Source of the DNA: Roseitranquillus sp963709765
GTDB taxonomy: Bacteria > Pseudomonadota > Alphaproteobacteria > Rhodobacterales > Rhodobacteraceae
Length of the DNA: 64,000 nt
Direction: 5' to 3'
Assembly: GCA_963709765.1 (NCBI GenBank)
Contig: CAVPXL010000013.1
Span: 191,456 to 255,455 of the forward strand
A program made the translations under genes and the position numbers. A model generated the notes under the pieces. It did not search any database, was not told the origin of the DNA, and saw only the letters and a list, made by a program, of their open reading frames with translations. Shown one piece after another: positions 1 to 8,786 of the stretch. Position 1 is the stretch's first letter. The number at the start of each line of letters is the position of its first letter.

Positions 1-366
1 GGCGACACGCATCCGGGCGTGGTCGGCGAGAATCGCCTCGATCTGCGCGTCGCTGGCATTGCGCGCCGCCAGTTCGCCCGCGAGAGCCTCCAGCGCGCCC
101 ATGATCGGGAACGCTTCTTCAAGGTCCTCGGCCGTCAACGCCGCCACGGTGGCACCGCGATTGGGTGTCAGCCGCAAATACCCTTCGCGCGCCAGGACCT
201 TGATCGCCTCTCGCAGAGGCGTCCGGCTGACTTCGAAGCGCGCGCACAGGGCGCGCTCGTTGATGCGGGCACCGGGTTCGAGGTCGCCCTCGACGATCAT
301 CTGCCGAAGACGGACGGCGAGCTCGTCGTGGAGAGAGGCGCGGGTGATCGGGTCGGCGATCCTCAT
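1..366 (-). CDS. GntR/FadR-family transcriptional regulator (3' end outside window)
   Basis: Start codon at 366; about 122 residues are visible before the window edge. Residues 1-75 form a typical GntR winged helix: the recognition helix region reads SRTPLREAIKVLAREG, followed by the wing segment LTPNRGATVAAL. After residue 80 the FadR-like C-terminal helical effector domain begins (LEEAFPIMGALEALAGELAA) and is cut off. The start codon overlaps the stop of the upstream FAD/FeS dehydrogenase gene by four bases (ATGA), so the two are probably translationally coupled. By family, it should sense a small carboxylate and control the adjacent dehydrogenase, aminotransferase and TRAP genes. The ligand cannot be read from the sequence. 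Confidence 0.9.
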   Translation of the reverse strand, partial: MRIADPITRASLHDELAVRLRQMIVEGDLEPGARINERALCARFEVSRTPLREAIKVLAREGYLRLTPNRGATVAALTAEDLEEAFPIMGALEALAGELAARNASDAQIEAILADHARMRVA

Positions 367-3239
367 GCCGTCCTCTTTTCGCAGGCAGCCCGCAGCAGGG
401 TCGCTACGTGGACCGCGCGACGGCCGGAGCCATCGGCGATCTGGTGACGGCACGAAGTTCCGTCGGCCACGATCCAGTCTGCCGGTCCGGCCGCCCGCAC
501 GGCCGGCAGCAGCGCGAGTTCGGCCATCGCCCGCGAGACATCTGCGGTTTCGGCCTGATATCCGAAAGCGCCGGCCATGCCGCAACAGGAGGATTCGATC
601 GCGTTCACCTCAAGCTCCGGCACCGCGTCGAGGACGGCCGTGACCGACTCCATGACGTTTGCCGCCTTCTGGTGACAATGGCCGTGCAGCCAGACACGTC
701 CCGGCAACGGATCGAGCGGCAGGCGGTCGAGATGCTGCGCCAGGAATTCCTCGAGCAGGAGCACGCGCGCGCCATCGGCTTCGGTCCAGTCGGGAAGCAA
801 CCGCGGCGCCTCGTCCCGGAAAGTCAGGACGCAGGACGGCTCAAGCCCGACGATGGTGGCGCCTCGCTCGAGGGCCGGGCGAATGGCCTCGAGCGTTCGT
901 GTCATCTCGGCTTTGGCCGCGTCGACAAGCCCGACCGACAAATACGTGCGCCCGCAGCAAAGCGGGCGCGCTGTTGGCGGCTGCGCGAATCCGACGCGGA
1001 ACCCGGCAGCGCGCAGAACGGCCAGCGAATCGCGCAGGTGGTCCGGCTCGAACCAGCGATTGAATGTGTCGGCGAACAGAATGACGTCGGGCTCGACCGG
1101 ACTCTCTGCTTCGACGAACGGCGTCCGGCTCCAGCTCGGGAGCCGCCGGTCCGAGGCAAGGCCCGCAATCCGACGGGAGAGGGCCGCCGCACCCGGAACG
1201 CGATCGCGCGCATTCGCCAGCCAGGGCGCCCGTGCGGCCCAAGGCGCGTAACGCGGCAGATGCGCCACCAGACGATCGCGCAGGCTCAGCCCGTGCGCCC
1301 GCGCGCGGGCCGCCTGTACCTCCAGCTTCATCGCCGCCATGTCCACCGACATCGGACATTCGCGTTTGCACGCCTTGCAGGAGACGCAGAACTTCAGTGT
1401 TTCGGCCATCTCGTCCGATGTCAGTGCATCGGGGCCGAGTTGTCCCGTCAGGGCGAGGCGCAGGGTGTTGGCGCGCCCGCGGGTCAGATCGCGTTCGTTG
1501 CGCGTGACCCTGTAGGACGGGCACATCGCGCCGCCTTGAAGCTTGCGACACGCGCCATTGTTGTTGCACATCTCCACGGCGCCATGCAGCCCGCCGGGCC
1601 AGCCGTCCCATTCCAGGCGCGTCGAGACAGGCTCGTGGCGGTAATCGGGCGGATAGCGGAAAAGCGACCGATCATCCATGCGCGGCGCCCGGACGATCTT
1701 GCCCGGATTGAGAATGCCGTCCGGGTCGAAGCGGTCTTTCACCTCCTCGAATGCCTGCACCATGCGACGGCCGAACATCCGTTCGTGGAATTCCGAGCGC
1801 ACGATGCCGTCGCCGTGTTCGCCCGAATGGCTGCCCTTGTATTCAGCGACGATGTCGAACGCTTCTTCGGCGATGGCCCGAAGAGCCTTCACGTCGGCGT
1901 CTTGACGCAGGTTCAGGACGGGGCGCACATGCAGAAGGCCGACGGAAGCGTGCGCGTACCACGTGCCGGTTGTGCCGTGCCGCGCGAAAAGTGCTGTCAG
2001 GCGGTCGGTGAAATCGGCGAGATCCTCCAGGTGGACGGCGCAATCCTCGACGAACGAGACCGGTTTCCCCTCGGACTTCATCGACATCATGATGTTGAGA
2101 CCCTGGGTGCGGACCTCGGTGATCTTCGCCTGCAGCGCCTGGCCGGGCGCGTCGAGAACTCCGCCCTGGTGTTTTCCGGGATCGTTCCAGCGGAAGCCAA
2201 GGTCGGCCATCGTCTCGTGCAGTCCGGCGAGGCGCCGGAGATTTTCGGCGGCGTCGTCCTCGGCGAATTCAACCAGAAGCAGCGCCGCCGGATCGCCCCG
2301 CACGAATGCGCCCAGAGAGGGCGCCAGCGCCGGGATCTTGCGCCCGAGTTCGATCATCGTCCGGTCAACCAGCTCGACTGCCGAAGGCCCCAGCGCCACG
2401 AGATGCCGGGTTGCCTCCATCGCTGCGCGGAAGGTCGGAAAATGGCAGACGCCGACGACCTTGTGGCGAGGAAGGGGCGAGAGCTTCAGCTCGACGGCTT
2501 CATTGAGCGCGAGTGTTCCCTCGGATCCGACCAGCAGGTGGGCAAGGTTGTTCGACCCGGCGCCCGGAACCAGCGCATCGATGTTGTAGCCTCCCACCCG
2601 CCGCAGGATGTCGGGGAATTTGGCGGCGATCTCGTCGGCCTCGCGGACGCCGAGGGCGAGCATCTCGTCGATCAACGCTGCCGCCGGGCCCCGCCCGCCG
2701 CGGTCGCGGTCGATGCCGCCGAATCGGGCACGCGTTCCGTCGGCCAGCAGCGCATCGATCGCCACGACGTTTTCGCGCATCCGACCATAGCGGATCGACC
2801 GCCCGCCGCAGGAATTGTTGGCGGCCATGCCTCCGATTGTCGCCCGCGAGGCGGTCGAGACGTCGACGGGAAAGAACAGGCCGTGCGGTTTCAGGATGCG
2901 GTTCAGCTCGTCAAGAACGATCCCCGGCTCCACCGTCGCGCGCGCAGCGTCGGCGTCCAGAGCCATTATGCCGTTGAGGTGCTTCGAATAGTCGATGATC
3001 ACGCCACGGTTGATGGTCTGGCCCGCTTGGCTTGTCCCGCCTCCTCGGGCGGTCACCGGTGTGCCGGTCTCGCGGGCGAAGGCGAGGGTTGCCTCCACAT
3101 CGTGGGCGCGGCGCGGCACGACGACCGCCTCGGGGACGATCTGGTAGAACGACGCGTCGGTGGCGTATCGCGCGCGATCAAAGGGGCTGGTCATGACCTC
3201 CCCCTCGATCTCGGCAGCCAGCCGTTTCCAGTCCGCCAT
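363..3239 (-). CDS. FAD-binding and iron-sulfur 2-hydroxyacid dehydrogenase (YdiJ/D-lactate dehydrogenase type)
   Basis: A 958-residue fusion. Residues ~1-450 are an FAD_binding_4 plus FAD-oxidase C domain (VTARGGGTSQAGQ, NNSCGGRSIRYG, GEHGDGIVRSEF). Residues ~540-620 carry [4Fe-4S] ligands (CNNNGACRKLQGGAMCP, then CVSCKACKRECP). The C-terminus is a GlpC-like cysteine-rich domain (HGHCHQKA, SSCCGMAGAFG). Proteins of this layout oxidise D-lactate, D-2-hydroxyglutarate or glycolate and pass electrons to the membrane quinone pool. The start at 3239 (MADWKRLAAEIEGEV) was preferred over one 39 bases upstream because the upstream stretch falls inside a palindrome and is not family-like. It is divergent from the aminotransferase gene and overlaps the GntR gene by ATGA. 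The substrate is inferred only as a 2-hydroxy acid. Confidence 0.88.
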   Translation of the reverse strand: MADWKRLAAEIEGEVMTSPFDRARYATDASFYQIVPEAVVVPRRAHDVEATLAFARETGTPVTARGGGTSQAGQTINRGVIIDYSKHLNGIMALDADAARATVEPGIVLDELNRILKPHGLFFPVDVSTASRATIGGMAANNSCGGRSIRYGRMRENVVAIDALLADGTRARFGGIDRDRGGRGPAAALIDEMLALGVREADEIAAKFPDILRRVGGYNIDALVPGAGSNNLAHLLVGSEGTLALNEAVELKLSPLPRHKVVGVCHFPTFRAAMEATRHLVALGPSAVELVDRTMIELGRKIPALAPSLGAFVRGDPAALLLVEFAEDDAAENLRRLAGLHETMADLGFRWNDPGKHQGGVLDAPGQALQAKITEVRTQGLNIMMSMKSEGKPVSFVEDCAVHLEDLADFTDRLTALFARHGTTGTWYAHASVGLLHVRPVLNLRQDADVKALRAIAEEAFDIVAEYKGSHSGEHGDGIVRSEFHERMFGRRMVQAFEEVKDRFDPDGILNPGKIVRAPRMDDRSLFRYPPDYRHEPVSTRLEWDGWPGGLHGAVEMCNNNGACRKLQGGAMCPSYRVTRNERDLTRGRANTLRLALTGQLGPDALTSDEMAETLKFCVSCKACKRECPMSVDMAAMKLEVQAARARAHGLSLRDRLVAHLPRYAPWAARAPWLANARDRVPGAAALSRRIAGLASDRRLPSWSRTPFVEAESPVEPDVILFADTFNRWFEPDHLRDSLAVLRAAGFRVGFAQPPTARPLCCGRTYLSVGLVDAAKAEMTRTLEAIRPALERGATIVGLEPSCVLTFRDEAPRLLPDWTEADGARVLLLEEFLAQHLDRLPLDPLPGRVWLHGHCHQKAANVMESVTAVLDAVPELEVNAIESSCCGMAGAFGYQAETADVSRAMAELALLPAVRAAGPADWIVADGTSCRHQIADGSGRRAVHVATLLRAACEKRTA

Positions 3240-3265
3240 CGTGTGCCCCGCTGAAATGACTTGAC

Positions 3266-3282
3266 TTGAATTATGCATTCAA
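3266..3282. promoter_or_regulatory. Candidate GntR operator: TTGAA-N7-TTCAA inverted repeat
   Basis: The divergent spacer between the dehydrogenase (start 3239) and the aminotransferase (start 3332) contains TTGAA, seven bases centred on an ATGCAT-like core, then TTCAA. It is the most AT-rich, dyad-symmetric stretch nearby. Its position suits repression of both divergent units by the linked GntR protein. The assignment is inferred from symmetry and position only. Confidence 0.45.
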
Positions 3283-3331
3283 AATTAGATCGCGCAACGG
3301 CACGACGCTTTGCAAGGGGGAGCAAGTCGGG

Positions 3332-4505
3332 ATGCGCAGTGGGCGGCACTTTCTACAGATACCGGGGCCGACGAACGTTCCCGACCGCGTCTTGCGGGCG
3401 ATGGACATGCCGACGATCGACCATCGCGGCCCGGCTTTTGCGGAGTTGGGCAAGCGCGTCCTCGACGGCATGAAGCGGATCGTGAAGACCGAGGCTGGCG
3501 AAGTGGTGATCTACCCGGCCTCCGGCACCGGTGCGTGGGAGGCGGCGCTGGTCAATACCCTTTCGCCGGGCGACCGCGTCCTGATGGTCGAGACGGGCCA
3601 TTTCGCGATGCTCTGGCAGCGTCTGGCCAAGCGGCTCGGCCTCGACCCGGTCGTGGTGCAATCGAACTGGCGCACCGGCGTTCATCCTGACGTCCTCGGC
3701 TCGGCGCTGGAGGAACATCCCGACGTGAAGGCCGTCTGCGTCGTGCAGAACGAGACGTCGACCGGCTGCGCGACGCCAATCGACGAGGTACGCGGCGCTT
3801 TGGACGCCGCAGGCTCGGAATGCGCTTCTGATGGTGGACACGATCTCGTCGCTCGCCTCCATCGACATGCGGATGGACGAGTGGGGCGTCGATGTCGTCG
3901 TGGCCGGCAGTCAGAAGGGTCTGATGCTGCCGCCGGGACTGTCGTTTACCGCCTTCAGCCCGAAGGCCCTGAAGGCGCACGAAACAGCCGGTCTCCAGCG
4001 AGCCTACTGGGACTGGTCCGACATGCTCGCGCCGAATGCGAAGGGGTTCTTTCCCTACACGCCGGCGACGAACCTTCTCTACGGCCTGGCAGAGGCGATC
4101 GACATGCTCGAGGAGGAGGGGCTGGAGAACGTCTTCGCCCGCCACGACCGGCACGCCGAGGCGACGCGACGGGCGGTGCGCGGTTGGGGGCTCGAGATCC
4201 TGTGCGAGGAGCCGAGGCACTATTCCAGCTCTCTGACCGCGGTGCTGATGCCGGACGAGAAGGGCGCGGACAGCCTGCGCAAGGTCATCCTCGAACATTT
4301 CGACATGTCGCTGGGCGCCGGTCTTTCAAAGCTCACCGACAAGATCTTTCGCATCGGTCATCTGGGCGACTTCAACGACCTGATGCTGATGGGCACGCTT
4401 TCGGGTGTCGAGATGGGTCTCGAACTTGCGGATGTCCGGCACGAGGCTGGCGGCGCTCGGGCCGCCATGGAGTACCTTGCGGAATCAGCGCGGAACGCCG
4501 CCTGA
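3332..4505 (+). CDS. Serine-glyoxylate-type class V aminotransferase (single-base frameshift as read)
   Basis: A PLP-dependent fold-type I enzyme of the serine/alanine-glyoxylate aminotransferase family. The N-terminal part is family-typical (LQIPGPTNVPDRVLRAM, IYPASGTGAWEAAL, QNETSTG). The C-terminal part continues in the +1 frame (MVDTISSLASIDMRMDEWG) and holds the PLP lysine in GSQKGLMLPPGLSF. The frames join between 3811 and 3819. Dropping one base there (for example C3814) gives AGRNALLMVD and a 390-residue protein, the usual family length. GGGGGAG at 3315-3322 is the ribosome binding site. Twenty-eight bases separate it from dctP. It probably converts glyoxylate or a related oxoacid produced in this locus to an amino acid. 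The shift is probably a sequence error, but a genuine inactivating mutation cannot be excluded. Confidence 0.82.
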
Positions 4506-4533
4506 CACGAACGACAATAGGGGAGGAGTCACT

Positions 4534-5514
4534 ATGAAAATCACGGGAATCGTTGCCGCGGCCCTGATCGCCGGAAGCGCGGCGTCAGCTCAGACCGAAC
4601 TGCGCTTCGGCCATGTGGGAGAACCAGGGTCGCTGTTCGCGGCCTCGGCCGACCATTTCGTCGAAGTGGCGAACGAAAAGCTCGGAGATGACTACAAGGT
4701 CGTGGCCTATGGCGCTTCGCAGCTTGGGGGCGATCAGGAATTGCTGCAGAAGCTGAAGCTCGGTCAGGTGACCTTCGCCCTGCCGTCTTCGGTGATGTCG
4801 TCGGTCGCGCCCGAATTCGGCGTCTTCGAGATGCCTTACATCATTCAGGACCGTGACCATATCAAGGCCGTCGAGACCGCGATGCTGGACGATACGTTCA
4901 ACGCCGCGGCCGAAAAGCAGGGCTATCGTATTCTCGCCCTGTGGGAGAACGGATTCCGCCATATCACCAACAACGAGCGGCCGATCAACGTGCCCGAAGA
5001 CCTGAAAGGCATCAAGTTGCGCACGCCCAAAGGTGAGTGGCGTGTCAAGATGTTCCAGACCTACGGCGCGAACCCGACGCCGATGTCGTTCTCGGACGTG
5101 TTCACGGCGCTGCAGACCGGAGTGATCGACGGACAGGAGAACCCCTACGCCCAGATCGCCTCGGCCAAGTTCCAGGAAGTGCAGAAGTACCTCTCGATCA
5201 CCGGACACGTCTATACGCCGGCCTACGTGCTGGTCTCGTCACGTCATTTCGATCAACTGCCCGAGGAGGTTCAGCAAAAGCTGATCGAAGCGGCGCAGGA
5301 GACGCAGGCCTTCGTCTATGAAACGGCTGCGCAACTGGAGACAGACCTGCTCGAAGAGATCAAGGCGGCCGGGGTCGAGGTGAACGAGGCCGACAAGCAG
5401 GCCTTCATCGACGCCTCCGAACCCATCTACGCCGAGTTCGCAAGCCAGGTCGAAGGCGGCGAGGAGCTGGTCCGCCGTGTGCGCGAGGCCGCTGGCGGCG
5501 CCGCCACGAACTGA
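4534..5514 (+). CDS. dctP: TRAP transporter periplasmic substrate-binding protein (DctP family)
   Basis: 326 residues with a Sec signal peptide (KITGIVAAALIAGSAASA, cleavage before Q). The DctP fold is recognisable from LRFGHVGEPGSLF, GASQLGGDQELLQKLKLGQV, LKGIKLRTPKGEWRVKMF and the hallmark ALQTGVIDGQENPYAQI. The conserved arginine of the LRTP segment normally binds the substrate carboxylate. It captures a carboxylate ligand in the periplasm for the DctQM permease encoded next. GGGGAGGAG lies just upstream of the ATG. The neighbouring 2-hydroxyacid dehydrogenase and aminotransferase suggest a hydroxy- or keto-acid ligand. Confidence 0.93.
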   Translation: MKITGIVAAALIAGSAASAQTELRFGHVGEPGSLFAASADHFVEVANEKLGDDYKVVAYGASQLGGDQELLQKLKLGQVTFALPSSVMSSVAPEFGVFEMPYIIQDRDHIKAVETAMLDDTFNAAAEKQGYRILALWENGFRHITNNERPINVPEDLKGIKLRTPKGEWRVKMFQTYGANPTPMSFSDVFTALQTGVIDGQENPYAQIASAKFQEVQKYLSITGHVYTPAYVLVSSRHFDQLPEEVQQKLIEAAQETQAFVYETAAQLETDLLEEIKAAGVEVNEADKQAFIDASEPIYAEFASQVEGGEELVRRVREAAGGAATN

Positions 5515-5615
5515 GCCGAGACCGACGCGGTCCGGGCGGCGCGTTGATGCCGCCGCCCGGACCGTGCCCCGCAAGCCGGCTTTCGCCGCGACCTCATCAG
5601 CAGGATTGATACCCC

Positions 5616-6152
5616 ATGCGCAGAGCTTCCCGACTGCTCGGCACGCTGCTGGAATGGTTCCTGATCGTGCAGATGATCGCACTGACCATCATCGTCGTCT
5701 ACGCAGTCGTGTCGCGCAAGCTCGGCGCCTCGCTCAGCTGGTACGATGAAATCGCCTCCATCCAGTTGTGCTGGATCACCTATTATGGCGCGGCACTCGC
5801 CGCGCTTCGGCGCAAGCATATCGGATTTGACGGAGTGATCCTCTCGCTCCCGCCACGGCTCCGGGCCGGGGGAATCGTCATCGCCGAAGCCCTGGTCGTC
5901 GGCTTTTTCGCCTTGCTCGCCTGGTCGGGATGGCAGGTTCTGATGATTCTGCAGGGCATGAACCTGATCAGCCTGACATACGTTCCGGTACAGCTGACCC
6001 AATCGGTCATCCCGATCGGCGCGGTGCTGTTCATTCTCGCCTCGCTCCTGTCGCTGCCGCATTATTGGCGCGAGACAATGGCCGGGCGTTCCTTCGAGCA
6101 TCCCGAGATCGTATCCGAACCCACGCGCGCCAGCGGAGTGCGCCGGCCATGA
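5616..6152 (+). CDS. dctQ: TRAP transporter small permease subunit (DctQ family)
   Basis: 178 residues with four predicted membrane helices (about residues 10-32, 45-65, 85-108 and 125-150). The second holds the DctQ-typical WYDEIASIQLCWITYYGAALA segment, followed by a charged RRKHIG turn. It pairs with DctM in the inner membrane to form the sodium-coupled TRAP permease. The stop overlaps the dctM start by ATGA. The 101-base gap after dctP includes a GC-rich dyad (cgccgcccgg region, 5530-5565) that could attenuate transcription so that more DctP than permease is made. Confidence 0.92.
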   Translation: MRRASRLLGTLLEWFLIVQMIALTIIVVYAVVSRKLGASLSWYDEIASIQLCWITYYGAALAALRRKHIGFDGVILSLPPRLRAGGIVIAEALVVGFFALLAWSGWQVLMILQGMNLISLTYVPVQLTQSVIPIGAVLFILASLLSLPHYWRETMAGRSFEHPEIVSEPTRASGVRRP

Positions 6153-7429
6153 CAATTCTCGCCATCTTCTTCGCGCTGGTCTTCATGGTGGTGCTCAACG
6201 TGCCGATCGCCGTCGCTCTCGCGATCTGCGGTGTGCTCGGCATCGTCGTCTACGAGGGCACGGGCGCGCTCATCTCCATTGCGCTCGACATGTATTCCGG
6301 CGCGTCGAGCTTCTCGCTGATCGCGATTCCGATGTTCGTGCTTGCGGGCGCGATCATGAACGCCGCCGGGATTACCCGGCGTCTGATCGAGTTCGTCTCG
6401 GCCCTGATCGGCTTCGTGCGGGGCGGGCTGGCCATGGTGAACGTGGGCGTCTCGCTCTTCTTCGCCGAGATCTCTGGTTCGGCGGTCGCCGACGTGGCCG
6501 CGATGGGGTCGGTGATGATCCCGGAGATGAAGCGCCGCGGCTATTCCGCCCCGTTCGCGGCCGCCGTGACCTCATCGTCTGCGTCCCTGGCGATCATCAT
6601 TCCGCCCTCGATCCCGATGATCCTCTACGGGGTCAGCTCCGGCGCCTCGATCGAGCAGCTGTTCCTCGCCGGTCTGGTGCCGGGGCTTATCGGGGCCGCG
6701 GGTCTGATGGCGCTCTGCTGGTATTTCGCGCGGCGCTACGACCTTCCGCGCGAGGCGGCGTTCGACATGCCAAGACTGCGCCAGACCTTCGTCGCCGCCC
6801 TGCCGACGTTCGTGCTGCCGGTGGTGATCCTGGGCGGCATCTTCGGCGGGTTCTTCACCGCGACCGAAGCGGCCGGTGTGGCGGTTGTCGCGTCGGTCGC
6901 GGTGGGTCTGTGGTACCACGAGACAGATTTCGGCGAACTTCGACGCTCGATGCTCGATGGGGCGATCCAGACGGCCGTCGTCATGCTGCTGGTTGCCTCC
7001 TCGGTCCTGATGGGCGGGTTCCTGACCCGGGCGCAGATCCCTCAGGAGCTCGCGAACGGCCTGCTGGAACTGACCGACAATCGCTGGGCGATCCTGGCGA
7101 TCCTCAACGTCTTCTTCCTGATCATCGGGTTCTTCCTGCACTCGGCGGCGGCGATCATCCTCGTCGTGCCGATCGTCGTCCCGCTCATCGCGGCGGTCGG
7201 CATCGACCCGGTGCATTTCGGTCTGATCGTGACGTTGAACCTTGCGATCGGTCAGCAGACACCGCCCGTCGCGAGCGTGCTCATCACTGCGTGCTCGATC
7301 GCGCGGGCGAACATATGGGATGTGTCGAAGGCCAATATCGGCTTCGTCGGGGTGCTGCTTTTCGTGCTTCTGCTCTGCACATATGTCGAGCCGGTTCCGA
7401 TGTTCCTGGTTGAAGCCATTTACCGCTGA
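6149..7429 (+). CDS. dctM: TRAP transporter large permease subunit (DctM family)
   Basis: 426 residues, almost entirely hydrophobic, with about 12 membrane segments. Family signatures include IPMFVLAGAIMNAAGITRR, FFAEISGSAVADVAAMGSVM, SSSASLAIIIPPSIPMILYG and the C-terminal LNLAIGQQTPPVASVL. It is the transport-catalysing subunit, moving the DctP-delivered carboxylate with sodium. It starts inside the dctQ stop codon (ATGA) and is the last gene of this plus-strand operon. Nineteen bases separate its stop from the end of the convergent cyd operon. Confidence 0.94.
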   Translation: MTILAIFFALVFMVVLNVPIAVALAICGVLGIVVYEGTGALISIALDMYSGASSFSLIAIPMFVLAGAIMNAAGITRRLIEFVSALIGFVRGGLAMVNVGVSLFFAEISGSAVADVAAMGSVMIPEMKRRGYSAPFAAAVTSSSASLAIIIPPSIPMILYGVSSGASIEQLFLAGLVPGLIGAAGLMALCWYFARRYDLPREAAFDMPRLRQTFVAALPTFVLPVVILGGIFGGFFTATEAAGVAVVASVAVGLWYHETDFGELRRSMLDGAIQTAVVMLLVASSVLMGGFLTRAQIPQELANGLLELTDNRWAILAILNVFFLIIGFFLHSAAAIILVVPIVVPLIAAVGIDPVHFGLIVTLNLAIGQQTPPVASVLITACSIARANIWDVSKANIGFVGVLLFVLLLCTYVEPVPMFLVEAIYR

Positions 7430-7448
7430 GCGGTCCGGCCGTCTGCCC

Positions 7449-7544
7449 TCAGGGGATCAGAAGGCGGATCGCCCCGGCAACGATCGCCAAGGTCGCGACT
7501 CCTCCGATCCAGAGCGCGACGAACCAGACCAGCCTGCGGCCCAT
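7449..7544 (-). CDS. DUF2474 / CydX-like cytochrome bd micro-subunit
   Basis: A 31-residue protein: a short basic start (MGRRLVWF), then one hydrophobic helix of about 20 residues ending in RLLIP. Its ATG overlaps the cydB stop by ATGA. Single-helix proteins of this size directly after cydB are the DUF2474 family in alphaproteobacteria and the analogue of CydX, which stabilises the CydAB haem core. It is too short for many automatic gene callers. Confidence 0.8.
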   Translation of the reverse strand: MGRRLVWFVALWIGGVATLAIVAGAIRLLIP

Positions 7545-8575
7545 CAGTGGTAGCCCTGTTCGGGGTCGAGCTTGCCGCGGAAGACCCAGTAGGCGTAGCC
7601 GGTATAGATCAGGATCAGCGGGATCAGGACAACGGCACCCACGAACATGAAGAGCTGGCTTTCGTAGGGGCTTGCGGCGTCCCACAGCGTGACTTCGGTG
7701 GGGATGACCCACGGCCACATGGACGCGCCAAGTCCGGCAAAGCAGAGCCCGAACAGCGCCAGCGACAGAACGAAGGGCAGCCAGTCCCGGCCCGGCGTCA
7801 GCAGCGTCCGTGCAAGCGCGATGGCGAGCACTAGAACGGCGAGCGGCACCGGCGAGAGCCAGAGCATCGTGGGCCAAGTGAACCAGCGGCTGAAATATAC
7901 CGGTTCGAGGAAGGGTGTGGCGAGGCTTACGGCGACGACGAACCCGACGGTGGCGAGGCCGAAACGCCGCGCCAGCCTGCGCGCGAGGCGGTGTGGCTCG
8001 CCGACGGTCTTGAGCACGAGCCAGCATGCGCCGAGCAAGGCGTATCCGCAGATCACTCCCGCACCGCAGAGGAGCGAGAACGGAGTCAGCCAGTCGAGCC
8101 AGCCTCCGGCATAGCTGCGGCCCTCCACCTCGATGCCCTGCAGGAGCGCGCCAAGGATGATCCCCTGCGAGAGCGCGGCCATCAGGGAGGCCCCGAAGAA
8201 GGCCGAATCCCAGAACCACCGCGTCGACTTGCGAACGGTGCGCCATCGGTATTCGAACGCGACGCCGCGGAATATCAGGGCCAGCAGCATCGCGATAATC
8301 GGCGGATAAACGGCCGGCATGATGATGGCGTAGGCGAGGGGGAATGCGGCGAAGAGACCGCCCCCTCCGAGGATGAGCCAGGTCTCGTTGCCGTCCCAGA
8401 CCGGTGCGACAGAGTTCATCAGCAGGTCGCGGTCCCGCTTGGTCGGAAAGAAGGGGTAGAGGATGCCGATCCCGAGATCGAACCCGTCGAGGATGACGTA
8501 GATGTAGACGGCGAAGGCCAGAAGAAGGGCCCAGGCGATGGTGAGATCGAAGCTGAAGGCCATCATGGGCGACAT
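7544..8575 (-). CDS. cydB: Cytochrome bd-type (CioB) ubiquinol oxidase subunit II
   Basis: About 343 residues and nine membrane helices. Signatures are YVILDGFDLGIGILYPFF (helix 1) and WDGNETWLILGGGGLFAAFP (helices 2-3), both conserved in CydB. It forms the heterodimer with CydA that reduces oxygen to water without proton pumping. The start is uncertain: ATGs at 8575, 8566 and 8563 are all in frame and none has a clear ribosome binding site. The frame is also open back to 8770, but that 65-residue extension is not family-like. A strong hairpin lies just upstream of these starts. The 211-base gap after cydA is unusually long for this operon. Confidence 0.92.
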   Translation of the reverse strand: MSPMMAFSFDLTIAWALLLAFAVYIYVILDGFDLGIGILYPFFPTKRDRDLLMNSVAPVWDGNETWLILGGGGLFAAFPLAYAIIMPAVYPPIIAMLLALIFRGVAFEYRWRTVRKSTRWFWDSAFFGASLMAALSQGIILGALLQGIEVEGRSYAGGWLDWLTPFSLLCGAGVICGYALLGACWLVLKTVGEPHRLARRLARRFGLATVGFVVAVSLATPFLEPVYFSRWFTWPTMLWLSPVPLAVLVLAIALARTLLTPGRDWLPFVLSLALFGLCFAGLGASMWPWVIPTEVTLWDAASPYESQLFMFVGAVVLIPLILIYTGYAYWVFRGKLDPEQGYH

Positions 8576-8592
8576 GTCCGATGTTGCGAGGG

Positions 8593-8630
8593 GCGGCGGC
8601 GACAGGGGGCATCGAACCCCCTGCCGCCGC
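8593..8630 (-). other. Strong RNA hairpin in the cydB leader
   Basis: In the transcript, CCGCCGC pairs outside and CAGGGGG pairs inside with CCCCCTG around a seven-base TTCGATG loop, with a three-base bulge on one side. It sits 18 bases upstream of the 8575 cydB start. No T-run follows, so it is not an intrinsic terminator. It could stabilise a processed cydB message or limit its translation relative to cydA. The loop resembles a tRNA T-loop, but no tRNA or tmRNA body surrounds it. Confidence 0.45.
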
Positions 8631-8772
8631 TCGTCGACGTTGTTTCCTGGTCCGGCCGACCGTGCGGAGCGGCGAGGGCGGAGCGCAGGCAAGTCAGGGC
8701 GTTTCGCCTGCCTGAAGGGCCGTGTCCCGACGTGCGGGTCGGCCCCACGTTCGCCATTTGATCGGTCCATAT

Positions 8773-8786
8773 GTACAGGTCTGTAC
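8773..8786. promoter_or_regulatory. Palindrome GTACAG-GT-CTGTAC directly after cydA
   Basis: Perfect six-base arms around a two-base centre, abutting the cydA stop codon (8787-8789). It is one of the few AT-containing dyads in a GC-rich gap. It could be an operator for an internal cydB promoter or a small RNA stem. No regulator can be assigned. Confidence 0.3.

Noticed and set aside
408..3254. A 948-codon open frame antisense to the FAD/FeS dehydrogenase
   Set aside because: It mirrors the real gene, has no domain or signal, and such antisense frames are common at this GC content. The opposite strand has complete FAD and iron-sulfur motifs.
8593..8630. Possible tRNA or permuted tmRNA, from a GGGGG-TTCGATG-CCCCC T-arm-like stem
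   Set aside because: No acceptor stem, D-arm, anticodon arm, CCA end or tag reading frame can be fitted on either side. It is a hairpin only.
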